NCBI GenBank assembly: GCA_003640385.1 | Contig: RCAB01000621.1 | Span: 1 to 32,034, forward strand | DNA: 32,034 bases | Direction: 5' to 3' | From: Setaria digitata | Lineage: Eukaryota > Nematoda > Chromadorea > Rhabditida > Setariidae | In this document: positions 12,474-22,683 of the stretch, one piece after another | How positions within the stretch are numbered: position 1 is the stretch's first letter | Layout of the letters: each line of letters starts with the position of its first letter | The notes under the pieces: model-generated | Told to the model about the DNA's origin: nothing | Databases searched by the model: none | What the model saw: the letters and a program-made list of their open reading frames with translations, nothing else | Program-made: the position numbers and the translations under genes

Positions 12474-14546
12474 ATGACTCGTCACGGTAAAAACGCCACA
12501 GCGTCGGCAGTGTATTCATATTCGGAAAGACGGAAAGATGCTAAGGAATCCGGTTATGGCACATTGCATCAGCGATTGGGCGCCGATTCAGTCAAAGAAT
12601 TTGATTGTTGCTCGATTACTTTACAGCCTTGTCGGTAAACCTCTATTTTCAGAATTTCGGCTGAAAATTCACTTGTTTTCTCGCTGGTTAGATTTCGAGA
12701 ATATCACTGACTGAGTGTTTACTTATTGCGAAACCCTTTACTGCACTTTTTTTTAAAAATATTTGTCTAATTGAATATGTGTCTATTTATGAGTTAGGTT
12801 ACGGAAACGGAATCGTTTGCAAATTCTGATTAGATTTCCTTCAACAGATACGAGCATATTTCAGAAGTTAATATATCAAACGAGTTTCAAATAAAATTGA
12901 TATCCACAGCCGGATGTTGTTCTGTGTCCATTTGAGAGTTTTAGAATTGGAGAACGGGATTATGTAAGTATATGACGATCAGTTCAGAATTCGTTTTTCA
13001 AATTTTAGAGATCCAGTAATATCACCTTATGGATATGTGTTTGATAGAGAAGCTGTACTGGAATACTATCTGGAACAGAAAAAGGAGAATACACGGAAAT
13101 TGAGAGAATGGGAGAAACAGTGTAAAAAAGAAGGCGAGGAAGCTGAAAGGGTGTCTTTTTTTGTTTTTCGTAAATTTCAACTTTGAACAGGTTATTGTTA
13201 CCATCAATTTGCCATTAACATTTACAGGAAAAACGTCTGGATGAAGAGCTCAAATTAAAAAAATTCAGAGAAGTTGAAGGTACCCCAGCACATCCAGGAA
13301 TAAAACGTGACGTGGACACTAATCTGCCTACCATTTCTGCTGGTGCTGCACCTTCCGGGTCCAAGGTATATCGCATAGCAGTTCTATCGAAGTTTTCTGC
13401 TTTTTATACATAGTTAAATTTCCGACGGAAATTTCAGGTTAAGCGTAAAATAGTTGAGAGTGATCGAATAGATAATAAACGATTAAAAGAGGATGAAATC
13501 TCCAATGTAGCAGGTGAAAAGGCGAAAGAATATCCGAGCTTTTGGATACCGCAATTAAATCCTACTGTGGAAGTGAAGATCGAGAAACCTGTAAGTTCCA
13601 TTGTACGGTTTGAGCTTATTTTTCCATCGTATAGGAAACGATGCTTTATGAAACGACGAAGCTGCTTCAAGAAGAGATGTGACTCAAACACGGTTCCTGA
13701 AAAATAACTATAATGTAGTAGCCACTTTATATTATCTGTGATATATCAAGGTTAGGAAGTTGGGATTTTACATTTGCTAAGTTGCTTTTCAGGAGCAACA
13801 CGTTTTTTGCCCACTGTCTGGCAAACCGCTTAAAATCAAAGAATTGATGCCAGTAAAATTTACTGTAATGCCTAACGATAACAGAAGTGTAGTTGCTCGA
13901 AAGGTTCGTTACATGTGTCCAATAACACATGATGCCCTTACAAATACGACACGATGCGCATATTTGAAAACGAGGTGTTTATTCTCGAAATAATTCCTTG
14001 CTTTAATTTACTCCCTGAATACTACAAGTTAGAGCTTTTTATTATAGTCAGAGTGTTGTTACGATGGCTTGCGTCGAGAAAATAATTAAGAAAGATATGG
14101 TAGATCCGCTGAATGGGAAGCCAATGAAGGAGAGTGATATCATCGAGCTGCAGCGAGGTGGTACAGGTAAGAAGTTATATAATGGTATTCCTGCAAAAGT
14201 TATTGATATTTCCGGAGAAGCGATATTTTCAACGTGGGACTGCGCACTGTCATTAGTGAAGAAAAATATGTTCATTCAGTTCATTTTCGTCTTCAAAAGA
14301 ATATAATCAGTGGTGACACAGGTTGTGATTCGATGCTTCCTGTGGCACCAAGATTTGAAAGAACTGTAAAAGACTGCCAGTAGAACATTAAAAAGTTGGA
14401 AATTAAAGGAAGAAAGGTTAATCTGAGGCATCCGAAAGAGTTTTATGTCAATATATAGACGCTGATCGACTTTTATGCCTTTAGGTTTTGCATCGACAAA
14501 TAATGTGGAGGCAAAGTTGGTTCGACCTCAACTGGAATTGCAGTGA
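12474..14546 (+). CDS. NOSIP-family U-box protein (nitric oxide synthase-interacting protein), 7 exons
   Basis: Exons: 12474-12634, 13009-13150, 13228-13365, 13438-13590, 13793-13974, 14048-14166, 14485-14546; 318 residues against 301 in human. The start MTRHGKNATASAVYSYSE matches the family N-terminus. The split U-box/RING-like region is seen as EFDCCSITLQPCRDPVISP..YVFDREAVLEYYLEQKK (~44-80) and later FCPLSGKPL..YMCPITHDALTN..CVEKIIKKDMVDP (~202-280). Between them are a Lys/Glu-rich helical stretch (~78-120) and the conserved PSFWIPQLNP. The end IIELQRGGTGF is conserved. NOSIP proteins act as E3 ubiquitin ligases and are found in purified spliceosomes; the human name comes from binding NO synthase, which need not apply to worms. 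The ATG may follow a trans-splice acceptor by one base (CACAG then G), but its pyrimidine tract is weak. It is the first of three plus-strand genes spaced by ~0.8 kb. Confidence 0.95.
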
Positions 14547-14599
14547 TACTTCATTTTGGTTAAACTTGAAGTTGTGGGATCATAATTTTATGATATCCA

Positions 14600-14605
14600 A
14601 ATAAA
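14600..14605 (+). terminator. Poly(A) signal AATAAA of NOSIP
   Basis: An exact AATAAA lies 54 bases after the NOSIP stop and is followed by a T-rich stretch, as expected for a short nematode 3' UTR. Confidence 0.7.
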
Positions 14606-14656
14606 TTCTATTTTCGACTGGTGGATTTTCAATTGAGAGAGATTATTTTATTTCGA

Positions 14657-14684
<28 letters not shown>
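14657..14684. repeat. (AT)n microsatellite
   Basis: Fourteen perfect AT dinucleotides lie shortly after the NOSIP poly(A) signal. The tract is likely to vary in length between individuals. Confidence 0.9.
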
Positions 14685-14687
<3 letters not shown>

Positions 14688-15315
14688 CATTCGAAATCAC
14701 CCCATGTAGGGAATATAATAGCCATTTTCAGAAAGTTGCTTCTATCCGGATGAAGTTCTACAATTTTTTAGTAACTCACAGCTAAAGTGTTAGAGCGTTG
14801 TTTCTCGTTGTTGCTATTCCTTTTCATTTTTATATTTAAACTGGCCTAGAGACCACTGTAACTGTAAGAGGGTCACTTTTGTTCATGCTAAATCAAAACT
14901 CTTGATGAAAAAAGTGTTAGTGGTGTCAGTGCTTGATGTAACCGTAATTTCCGTACTTTTTTCTTATCTTCAATACTGTACATTAATTTCTTCATGTCCC
15001 ATAATTTCGTGTAAATAATAAATAATTTAATTTGGACTCTACGAATATCTAATGGTATTTTGAACGCCAAATATATTTGACAACAATATTTCAGTTGTGG
15101 CAGACTCATTTAGTAATTTTTTGAACTATTCGCAATAAAGTTCTTTCCCGTAAATCTATTGAAACTGATCAGTCTTGATGTGCAAGTTTTGAATAACTAT
15201 CTCTTTGGTCATCCCAGTAATTTGAATTTCCATTTCTGGTTTTGGATTCGGTGTTCTTTGAAAATAATGGCAAATATTCGAAATAGATAAATGTTATTGT
15301 AATAACTGGCAATGT

Positions 15316-15325
15316 AGTGTTGCAG
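15316..15325 (+). promoter_or_regulatory. Probable SL trans-splice acceptor abutting the SNRNP40 ATG
   Basis: TGTTGCAG ends at 15325 and the ATG starts at 15326, so the leader would be the spliced leader alone. No upstream exon is needed for the protein. This supports trans-splicing and possibly a downstream operon position. Confidence 0.55.
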
Positions 15326-17888
15326 ATGACAGATGTTATGCAAAATAACGATGGGTTTAAAAGACCCGCAATGCCAGTTGCTGTCGTTGGTATGTTTTTT
15401 TTGATTTTTTATATACGACTTTGTACTCCTAATTATTTTTTAACTTGTTATGACTTACGTATCTGTTTCATATTAATCATGTTTAATATTTCTTTATGTA
15501 AAAATTAAAAGATTACATTAGATCGATATATCCGTGAAATCAGTTGTAGTGTGAATGATATAAATTTTAGTAGTTGGTCTGCAAGAGTTAAATTTCAATG
15601 GACTTTAAGGGCCGAAAAAGCCGCGCTTGGAAGTCGTTTCTAGTGGACGATCGCATACCATTTCGCGTACATCTCATCTGATTTCGCCCATAATGCTTCT
15701 TAGTGGACATGATGGTGAAATTTATACAGCCAAGTTTAGTCCAGATGGGAGTTGTTTGGCGTCGGCTGGTTTTGATATGACCGTTTGTTAGTTTCCAATA
15801 TTTTTAGGTTTTCAAATTTTATTGCTTATTTTGGTCAAATTTCTGCCTACATTCAGTTTCCTACTCCGTTAATAACATTATTTTAATCTAGAGGCGACTA
15901 TACCTAGATTTTCTACTGTTGTTTTCAATCTTCAAATCATCCTGTTGGTTCATTTGCTCACCAAAGTTATCGTAAGATCGCCTGATTTAATGAAGTGAAG
16001 TGTTATTCATTTTTTATACTGTTGTTTCTAGTTTTGTGGAACGTATATGGTGAATGCGAAAATTTTTCGACCTTGAAAGGACATGCAGGTGCAATAATGG
16101 ATCTTCATTTCAGTACTGATGGCAGGTGAGGGAACCTTTTTGCTAGAACAGAGATGCTTTCTTTAGAAAAAAGTCCTTAAAAAAGTTAAGTAAAATTTAT
16201 TTGAAATATATTGTTTGTCAAAATTACTAATGCTAAGGAAAGCATGTAACGCTGAGTTATAGTTTCTGCTTTGTCATCTACAGTTTATTCGGTCCTTTAT
16301 TTTTCCAGTTATCTGTTTACGGCTTCAACAGATAAGACAGTACGTGTTTGGGATATGGATACAGGAGCATGTGTTAGAAGGTTCAAATCCCACAAGGATA
16401 TTGTAAATAGTTGTCATCCAGCACGACGGGGACCCCAACTTGTTGCCAGTGGTTCTGATGATTGCACTATACTTGTAAGTTTCAAAAAACAGAATTAATG
16501 ACTACTTTGGTTAGTATATCGGGTGCAGTACTTGTGACTATTTTGGAAAGTAGATAATGGAATACTCTAAGTTCCTTTCTTGCTTCAGTAAACAACGGAA
16601 GTAATAATCTTTTCTGTTTTCAGGTTCATGATATACGGAAACGTGATCCCATAACTACTTTGCAGAATGCCTACCAAATTACAGCTGTAACTTTTAACGA
16701 TACAGCTGAACAGGTTATCGGTGGAGGTATCGATAATGATATTAAGGTAATATCGCGAAAATTTGTGTTTTTCACTAAGATTATAACAAAATGGGTTGAT
16801 TCGTGGCTACAATATTTTCGTAAGTTAATCACTGTCCTCTGCTTGGATTTTAGATATGGGATCTTCGACGAAATGATTTGGCCTATGTAATGCGTGGTCA
16901 TACTGATACTGTCACTGGATTATCATTAAGTCCGGAAGGAACACATGTCCTTTCAAATGCAATGGATTGCAGTTGTAATTTTTTTTGCCATTCCTTTTCT
17001 TTCATCATTTTTTTCTGATTTAATTCGATTTTATATAAAAAAAAATATTTTACAATTCATCGATGGTATGTTGGGGCTTTTGAAAAACTGCTTATTTATT
17101 GAAGGGAAAGATAATCTTGATTGAGAAAGGTTGAAAATGTGAATTTTATGGTCAGATGTTTCTAATCTTGAAGGGAGGAACTGTTATTATTTCCTGAGGC
17201 TGACCGTTGTTCCATCTAACAAATGTTTGAATCATATGGTACTGGCGAAGTATTGATGAACTGAAAGTAAATTACTCTTTCAGCAAAAATTTGGGATATC
17301 AGACCATTTGCACCTGAACAGCGATGTGTGAAATCTTTTGCTGGACATCAACATAATTTTGAAAAGGTTTCTTTTTCTTCCCTTATTGTCTGATGCTTTT
17401 ACTAAGTTCAAAAGAAGATATAAGGCATAATTATAATATTACAGTAATAAAACTTGCAAAGTGTTTTTGCAGAATCTCCTGAAATGTGCTTGGTCTCCTG
17501 ATAATCATCGAATTAGTTGTGGTTCTAGTGATCGCTACGTTTATGTTTGGGATGTTTCCTCACGACGAGTACTTTATAAGTTGCCCGGCCATCAGGGATC
17601 TGTTAATGCAACCGACTTTCATCCAAAAGAGCCAATATGTCTGTTTTTTTTAAGCATATATCTATAGCTTCTTTCCTGTTCTGTTCGGTAATTCTTGAAT
17701 TATTATGTAGAATTTGTTTATAAAATGCAAAAAATACTAATATAATTGAGTTAGGTTTTTTAACCTAGACGGGACAGCTTAATATTTGAAATTTTTTTTC
17801 AAATCAGTAGTAAATCTGTATTCATATTTCAGTGTTGTCAGCTGGAAGTGATAAGAAAATTTATCTTGGCGAGATTGATGCGCAGTGA
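15326..17888 (+). CDS. SNRNP40 / U5 snRNP 40-kDa WD40 protein (PRP8-binding), 9 exons
   Basis: Exons: 15326-15389, 15610-15786, 16032-16125, 16309-16474, 16624-16746, 16854-16974, 17284-17366, 17473-17638, 17833-17888; all in phase; 349 residues against 357 in human. This U5 snRNP component binds PRP8 and works in the nuclear spliceosome. After a short basic N-terminus (KKPRLEVV), seven WD repeats follow: LLSGHDGEIYTAKFSPDG, TLKGHAGAIMDLHFSTDG, a repeat ending in CHPARRGPQLVASGSDD, AVTFNDTAEQVIGGGIDND, VMRGHTDTVTGLSLSPEG, VRPFAP-type IRPFAPEQRC with HNFEKNLLKCAWSPD, and LYKLPGHQGSVNATDFHP. The end is KKIYLGEIDAQ. TASTDKTVRVWD and NDIKIWDLR are near-identical to the human segments. Acceptor TTTAAG before exon 2 is atypical, but reading phase requires it. 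It is the middle gene of the NOSIP-SNRNP40-LIPT1 row. Confidence 0.97.
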
Positions 17889-18144
17889 TCTCATCTGTTA
17901 TGGCTGTTTGTTTTTTTTCGATGTTTGTAAGCCCAAAAAAGTTTTGTGGAAACTGTTAGTCTGTATTTTCTTCATGTGCATCGGAAAATTTATGCTGGAA
18001 TACAGTTTTCTTTGAAAAAATTTTTCAGAAAAAAAAGCCTTAAAAATTTCATCCGAAAAGTATCGTTTGTATAACACTTAAGTTTTAAGTTTTTTTTTTT
18101 GAAGTTGAGTCCTTTGCAATTCCACCGATTTCCAATTTGGAAGC

Positions 18145-18150
18145 AATAAA
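18145..18150 (+). terminator. Possible poly(A) signal AATAAA of SNRNP40
   Basis: An exact AATAAA followed by more A and T lies 257 bases after the SNRNP40 stop. It is the first exact hexamer I found downstream of that stop. Confidence 0.5.
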
Positions 18151-18673
18151 AAAGTTTTCATAAAGAAGTCATGTTACAATCAAAAGTCAATGTACATTAT
18201 GATATACTTGTGAAAGTTATAAAAATTCCTTAGTAATGAAAATTGCAATCTAAATATTTATGAAAATTATGATGTGAACAATTTAAAATATTCCCAGTTG
18301 GGTTAGAGCAATTTGTGAGCTAGTAAAGGTCTTTTATAATTAAACGACTTATTAATTGATGTACACGATAATCCATCCGAATGGATTGGATAAAGTGATG
18401 TTGGGATTCACTGGACTATAGGATTATCTTGGGAAGGTTGCACAGACACGTGGCTAATGTCTTCCTGTTTGTTCACAAAGGCGGTACTGTGCTGCATAGT
18501 CAGGTAGAGACAGTGTTGAGCGGAACTTGATTTCTATTAGAATCTGATGAATTTAAATATACAGCCGGGTTAACATCTGAGGAATGATAATGAAATGATC
18601 GTAATGATTGTTAATAAGGAGAGGTCAGACATGGGTAGCCAATTATCGTTCTGTGCTTTGTATTATTTTTTGT

Positions 18674-18682
18674 TGATTTTAG
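18674..18682 (+). promoter_or_regulatory. Probable SL trans-splice acceptor of LIPT1
   Basis: TTGATTTTAG ends at 18682 after a T-rich run and is followed by six bases (ATCAGT) and the ATG at 18689. The distance to the upstream gene fits a downstream operon gene. Confidence 0.6.
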
Positions 18683-18688
18683 ATCAGT

Positions 18689-20807
18689 ATGAGTAGAAAT
18701 GTTGGCGTCTTTAGGCAGAATGCAAAAATATTCCTATCACAATCACAAAATATCTTTGAAAATTTGGCCTTTGAAGAATGGCTACTGCGAAACTATAAAC
18801 CCGATGAAAAAAGTGACTCGATGTTGTTGTGGAGGTTTGTTATTTCTGAGACATATCCCGTAGTAGAATTTCTAAGTGCAAAGTAGGAAAAATTTGAAAA
18901 AAGAATCGATTTGATGGAAGGTGATTAATATTAATGAGTTGGATTTTAAAGATCAAAGTACCATTAGCAGTATCATCTCAGTTGGTTTCAAATATTCAGT
19001 AGTAAATCTAATTTATACTTTTTTGTCATTGAGCCTTTCAAGTTTCCATCTTTGCGATACCGACATTCAATATCGACAGTTATCTACCCTTGATGCAGTA
19101 TTAATGTAGAAATTTAAGTTCGAATGTACGTACAGTAATAATTTTTTCCAGTAACAAACCAGCAGTGGTCATTGGACGACATCAGAATCCATGGCTAGAA
19201 GCGGATATAAACTATTTGAAATGCAACAATATTGAATTGGTCAGACGTCACAGTGGCGGTGGGGCCGTTTACCATGATTTGGGTTAGACGTTCAAATTAA
19301 CAATGAAGGACCGATTTATATCGCTTCATATTATTAAATTTGTACCATGTTACTTACAGCTTTACCTTCAGGTAATCTCAACATATCCATTATGACGTCA
19401 CTCCAAAGACATGACAGGAAAAAAAACTTACGCATGGTAGCCGAAGCACTTAGTCAAAAATTTAATATCAAGGTAATTTTCTTCAAGTGCAAGTAGAGGA
19501 AACTGCAAATGAAGAGCCGGAAATTAAGATTAGTGTAATTGAATTGATCGCTTTTTCAATGATCATTTCTTTCTTAGGTATATTGTGTTTCCATTCTGAA
19601 ATATAATTGTTCTGCTTAGGTCCAATCGAATGATCGCGATGATCTGTTCCTACAACCGGGTCAACGGAAAATTTCAGGAACAGCAGCACGAATTATTCGC
19701 CAATTAGCATATCATCATCTAACATTGCTTGTAAATGTCGATGTTGCTGTTCTAAAGCGTTCTTTGTCGTCTCCTTTCAGTGCAAGTTTATCTTTTTTCT
19801 TTAAAAAAAAAAAAAAATAATGTTAGGAAATTAAGCATTAATCAAATTTTATGTTTTGTATAACGGAGCCTGTCTTTCCTTCTATTTCGGTCATGTCTTC
19901 AACGTGCTGACGACTTTTCTACTCTACTGATACTCTAATGAATATGTGTAATGGTGGTTTATGGATGTTATCAGTAGAAACGTCGTGTACTGGCCACTCT
20001 ATTGGATTTTTAGATTAAGTTATATGAACCGTCACATCCCAAGCTAATATGTTTTCCCAAATATATTATTTCAGGAGAAGATACTAACAAACGCTACTCG
20101 AAGTGTAAAAGCACCAGCAGTTGGATACTTAGCTCAGGAAATTCCTAATATTAGTATTGAAGAAGTACAAAATGTTATTATGGAATCATTTAAGAAACAG
20201 TATTTGGTAAAAATTATATACATTTCCAGAACATTGCATATGATTTACATTCTTTAAAGATCATTTGGATGTTTCCAGTATTTTCGCACAAGAATTCACC
20301 AATTTCGAAAAGTCCCATAGGAAAGATTTCATTGCAATCCTTGAAATATATTTTCAGCATACGGATGTCATTACGGTCTCCAATATAATGGACGATAAGG
20401 AATTCCCGGACATGCTTAAATACGAGAAAGAGTTACGGAACTGGGAATGGATTTATGGACGAACGCCACAGTTCACTCTACCGCTTTACGGCGATGAATT
20501 ACGAGTCGAACACGGTGTGATCACTGGAAGCTTGGAAAATCAGAAACTGATCGGCAATCGATTGTCAGAGGATGTGATAGAGACTTATCTAGGTTTTGGC
20601 GTTAAACCTATCCTTGGATTTAATACAACCAAACACTTAGCTGAAATGAAGGCCTATTTATGTGAAATTCCAGAAGGTTACGACCCGAAACTTATTGCTT
20701 TAAATGCTACTGCAGTCGTTGCTCTTTTTATCGCCTTAATTTACCCTTTTTATGCTTATTTAAGTCGTAATAGTGTTGGTAGTGAGAAGGGACAAACCAC
20801 CACTTGA
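18689..20807 (+). CDS. LIPT1-type mitochondrial lipoyl(amido)transferase with a C-terminal hydrophobic segment, 6 exons
   Basis: Exons: 18689-18834, 19152-19282, 19372-19472, 19620-19781, 20075-20206, 20358-20807; 373 residues. LIPT1 moves lipoyl groups to the E2 subunits of mitochondrial 2-oxoacid dehydrogenases, which need them for activity. Seen: NIFENLAFEEWLL near the N-terminus, VVIGRHQNPWLEADIN, the lipoate-binding RRHSGGGAVYHDLGN (80-94), QRKISGTAARI with Lys143, YHHLTLLVNVDV, and NWEWIYGRTPQF. The spacing between the EEV helix and WEWIYG equals the human spacing residue for residue, supporting the exon 5-6 join. Intron 4 starts with GC (AGT/GCAAGT), a GC-AG intron; no GT donor keeps the frame and the conserved SSPF. 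Residues ~336-358 (KLIALNATAVVALFIALIYP and on) form a strong predicted membrane segment near the C-terminus, which I do not know from human LIPT1. The N-terminus is only weakly like a mitochondrial presequence. Confidence 0.93.
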
Positions 20808-21974
20808 AGGACAAACCAAGTAATTTGTTTCATTTTTTGATGCAAAAACCTGATCCCCCATCTCTAAGATATTGTACATTGCATCTTCTTGAGTATGCTC
20901 GAAATTTACATAAAAGCATGAAAGTGTGCAAGTGAATGTATGTCAAATTCAAAAGGATTACATTTTAAAGAAACTTCACGTTTAAAATTTTTGAAATCAT
21001 ATAGAAAATACGAGTGGAGAATAGAGAAACTTTTCAGAAGCGTGTATCTCAGACATTCATGGAAGCTCTCCAGTGCATGGAAGAGATCTGCATTCATGAA
21101 AATTTTATCCATAAAGATACGAAGTAATAAGAAATTACAATGATATTACATTTATATATGAACGTTAATTTCCCAATAAGTTTTCGTTATTACATGATTC
21201 TTTAAGATTCCGGTGTAATTAGTTGTTTTTGCTGAAGTCATACGGTAAGTTTCACATTCTTCTTAACTCCTCATCTTTCTCTCTTTTTTTTTTCCTCTCC
21301 ACTGTTTAAAATAATTTGAATGGAAGTGATTTTCATTTGATATGAATAGGACAAAAGTAGTTAAGGTCATCATTTCACAAAAATTCCAGGTTAACAGGAT
21401 TTTTTCAGCTTCCATTCCTCCAAAAAGAGAGGTGTTCCTAATTACGCTATGGACCTAAGGTGCTCTTGTTATAAATTATACGCTATAAAAAAAAATATAT
21501 TAACAGTATTAATTTATAAGTTTGAAGTGTTGAAGAACATAAGATTAAGGGATAGCTGATACACTTACGGAACAATCAATAACATATTTCAGTTAATCTT
21601 CTTATGGAACGAACTAAAAATACTCCTAAAACCTAAAGACATCAGTTTCAGAGATTTTTCTGCAATTTAAACACTGTTGGGATTCTGATTAATACCAGTT
21701 CTTCAAAGTTCACTTTACTAAAAGCGAAAGAGGATACATTCCAACCTTTCTCATAACATCCCTAAAATCATACAAGTCACATTTCGTGCCATATCATCAT
21801 ACAACGAAAGCAAATCATCCGTTACATATTGTGACTGGTTTCCTTATAGTATAAGCAAGAAGCCAGCAGAATATAAAACCACATCAGTATGAAACCGTAA
21901 AGTAAGGCTTAGCATCAACGAGAATGTAGCTCGGAAACTACTTACTAACAACCTTCACTATAAATTTTTCTTTA
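20808..21974. other. Convergent spacer LIPT1 / presenilin
   Basis: About 1.2 kb between two convergent genes, expected to hold both 3' UTRs. Overlapping frames on both strands at ~20906-21143 show no recognisable protein and look like chance. No clear AATAAA was seen close to the LIPT1 stop. Confidence 0.5.
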
Positions 21975-21976
21975 TT
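21971..21976 (-). terminator. Poly(A) signal AATAAA overlapping the presenilin stop codon
   Basis: The minus strand reads TATTAATAAAG: the stop TAA is at 21977-21975 and AATAAA at 21976-21971, so they share two bases. If used, the 3' UTR would be only about 10-30 bases long. Confidence 0.6.
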
Positions 21977-22645
21977 AATATATTAAATGTCGTAAACTCA
22001 GGCTAGTACAAAATGGTGTAATAATTCCTCGTGTACAAAAATAAAAAATTAATCCCGAAAAAACTGAAATCGGAAGAGCTGGTAATGCTTTGCGAAATAC
22101 AGCCAGCAATATCAGTGTAAAGCATAAGCCCTGAAAAATTCATATTTGCAATTATATGCCGCAGTTTAAAGTTGTATTGGATTGCAGCGATTCTCAGAAT
22201 TCAGAAAGTCTGAATAACAGTTTTGGAATTTGAAATATAAATTCTTTTCAAATTCCAAAATTTATAGTTGCAGGAGGCACGCAGTGTAAACATTACTTCT
22301 GAACATGGCATTCCAAAATTTTCGCTTCTGTCTACTGCCAATTATTTATATAAGCTATATGAAACCATCATCCCTACTTAAGAAGACTAAATTCTGAAAT
22401 AATGCCTCTAGATCTATGTTTAATTTAATTGAAAGTGGAGCAAATTGTTATAAATGCTATAAAACAAAGTAACTTACAATAAGTATAGCAACGTAGCAAG
22501 CTATAGTTGTATTCCAATCACCGTAACTACTTGCCTTTCCAACTAACACACTGTAGAAGATGAAATCACCTAGGCCAAGCTTGATACCTCCTAAATATAT
22601 ATATATATATATATTAATACATATAAAAATACATATATAAAATAC

Positions 22646-22683
<38 letters not shown>

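Larger units (their letters stand above)
14547..15325. other. NOSIP-SNRNP40 intergenic region
   Basis: About 0.78 kb holding the NOSIP 3' UTR, an (AT)n tract and the region just before the SNRNP40 acceptor. I see no gene here; frames on the minus strand at 14888-15109 show no recognisable protein. The length suits an intercistronic spacer of a filarial operon, but an independent promoter is equally possible. Confidence 0.5.
17889..18688. other. SNRNP40-LIPT1 intergenic region
   Basis: Eight hundred bases with the SNRNP40 3' UTR and the leader region of LIPT1. A small perfect hairpin, AATCCAT-ccga-ATGGATT, lies at 18370-18387. No coding region is supported. Confidence 0.5.

Noticed and set aside
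20906..21143. Overlapping ORFs on both strands after LIPT1
   Set aside because: No recognisable protein and no splice partners; most likely 3' UTR sequence.
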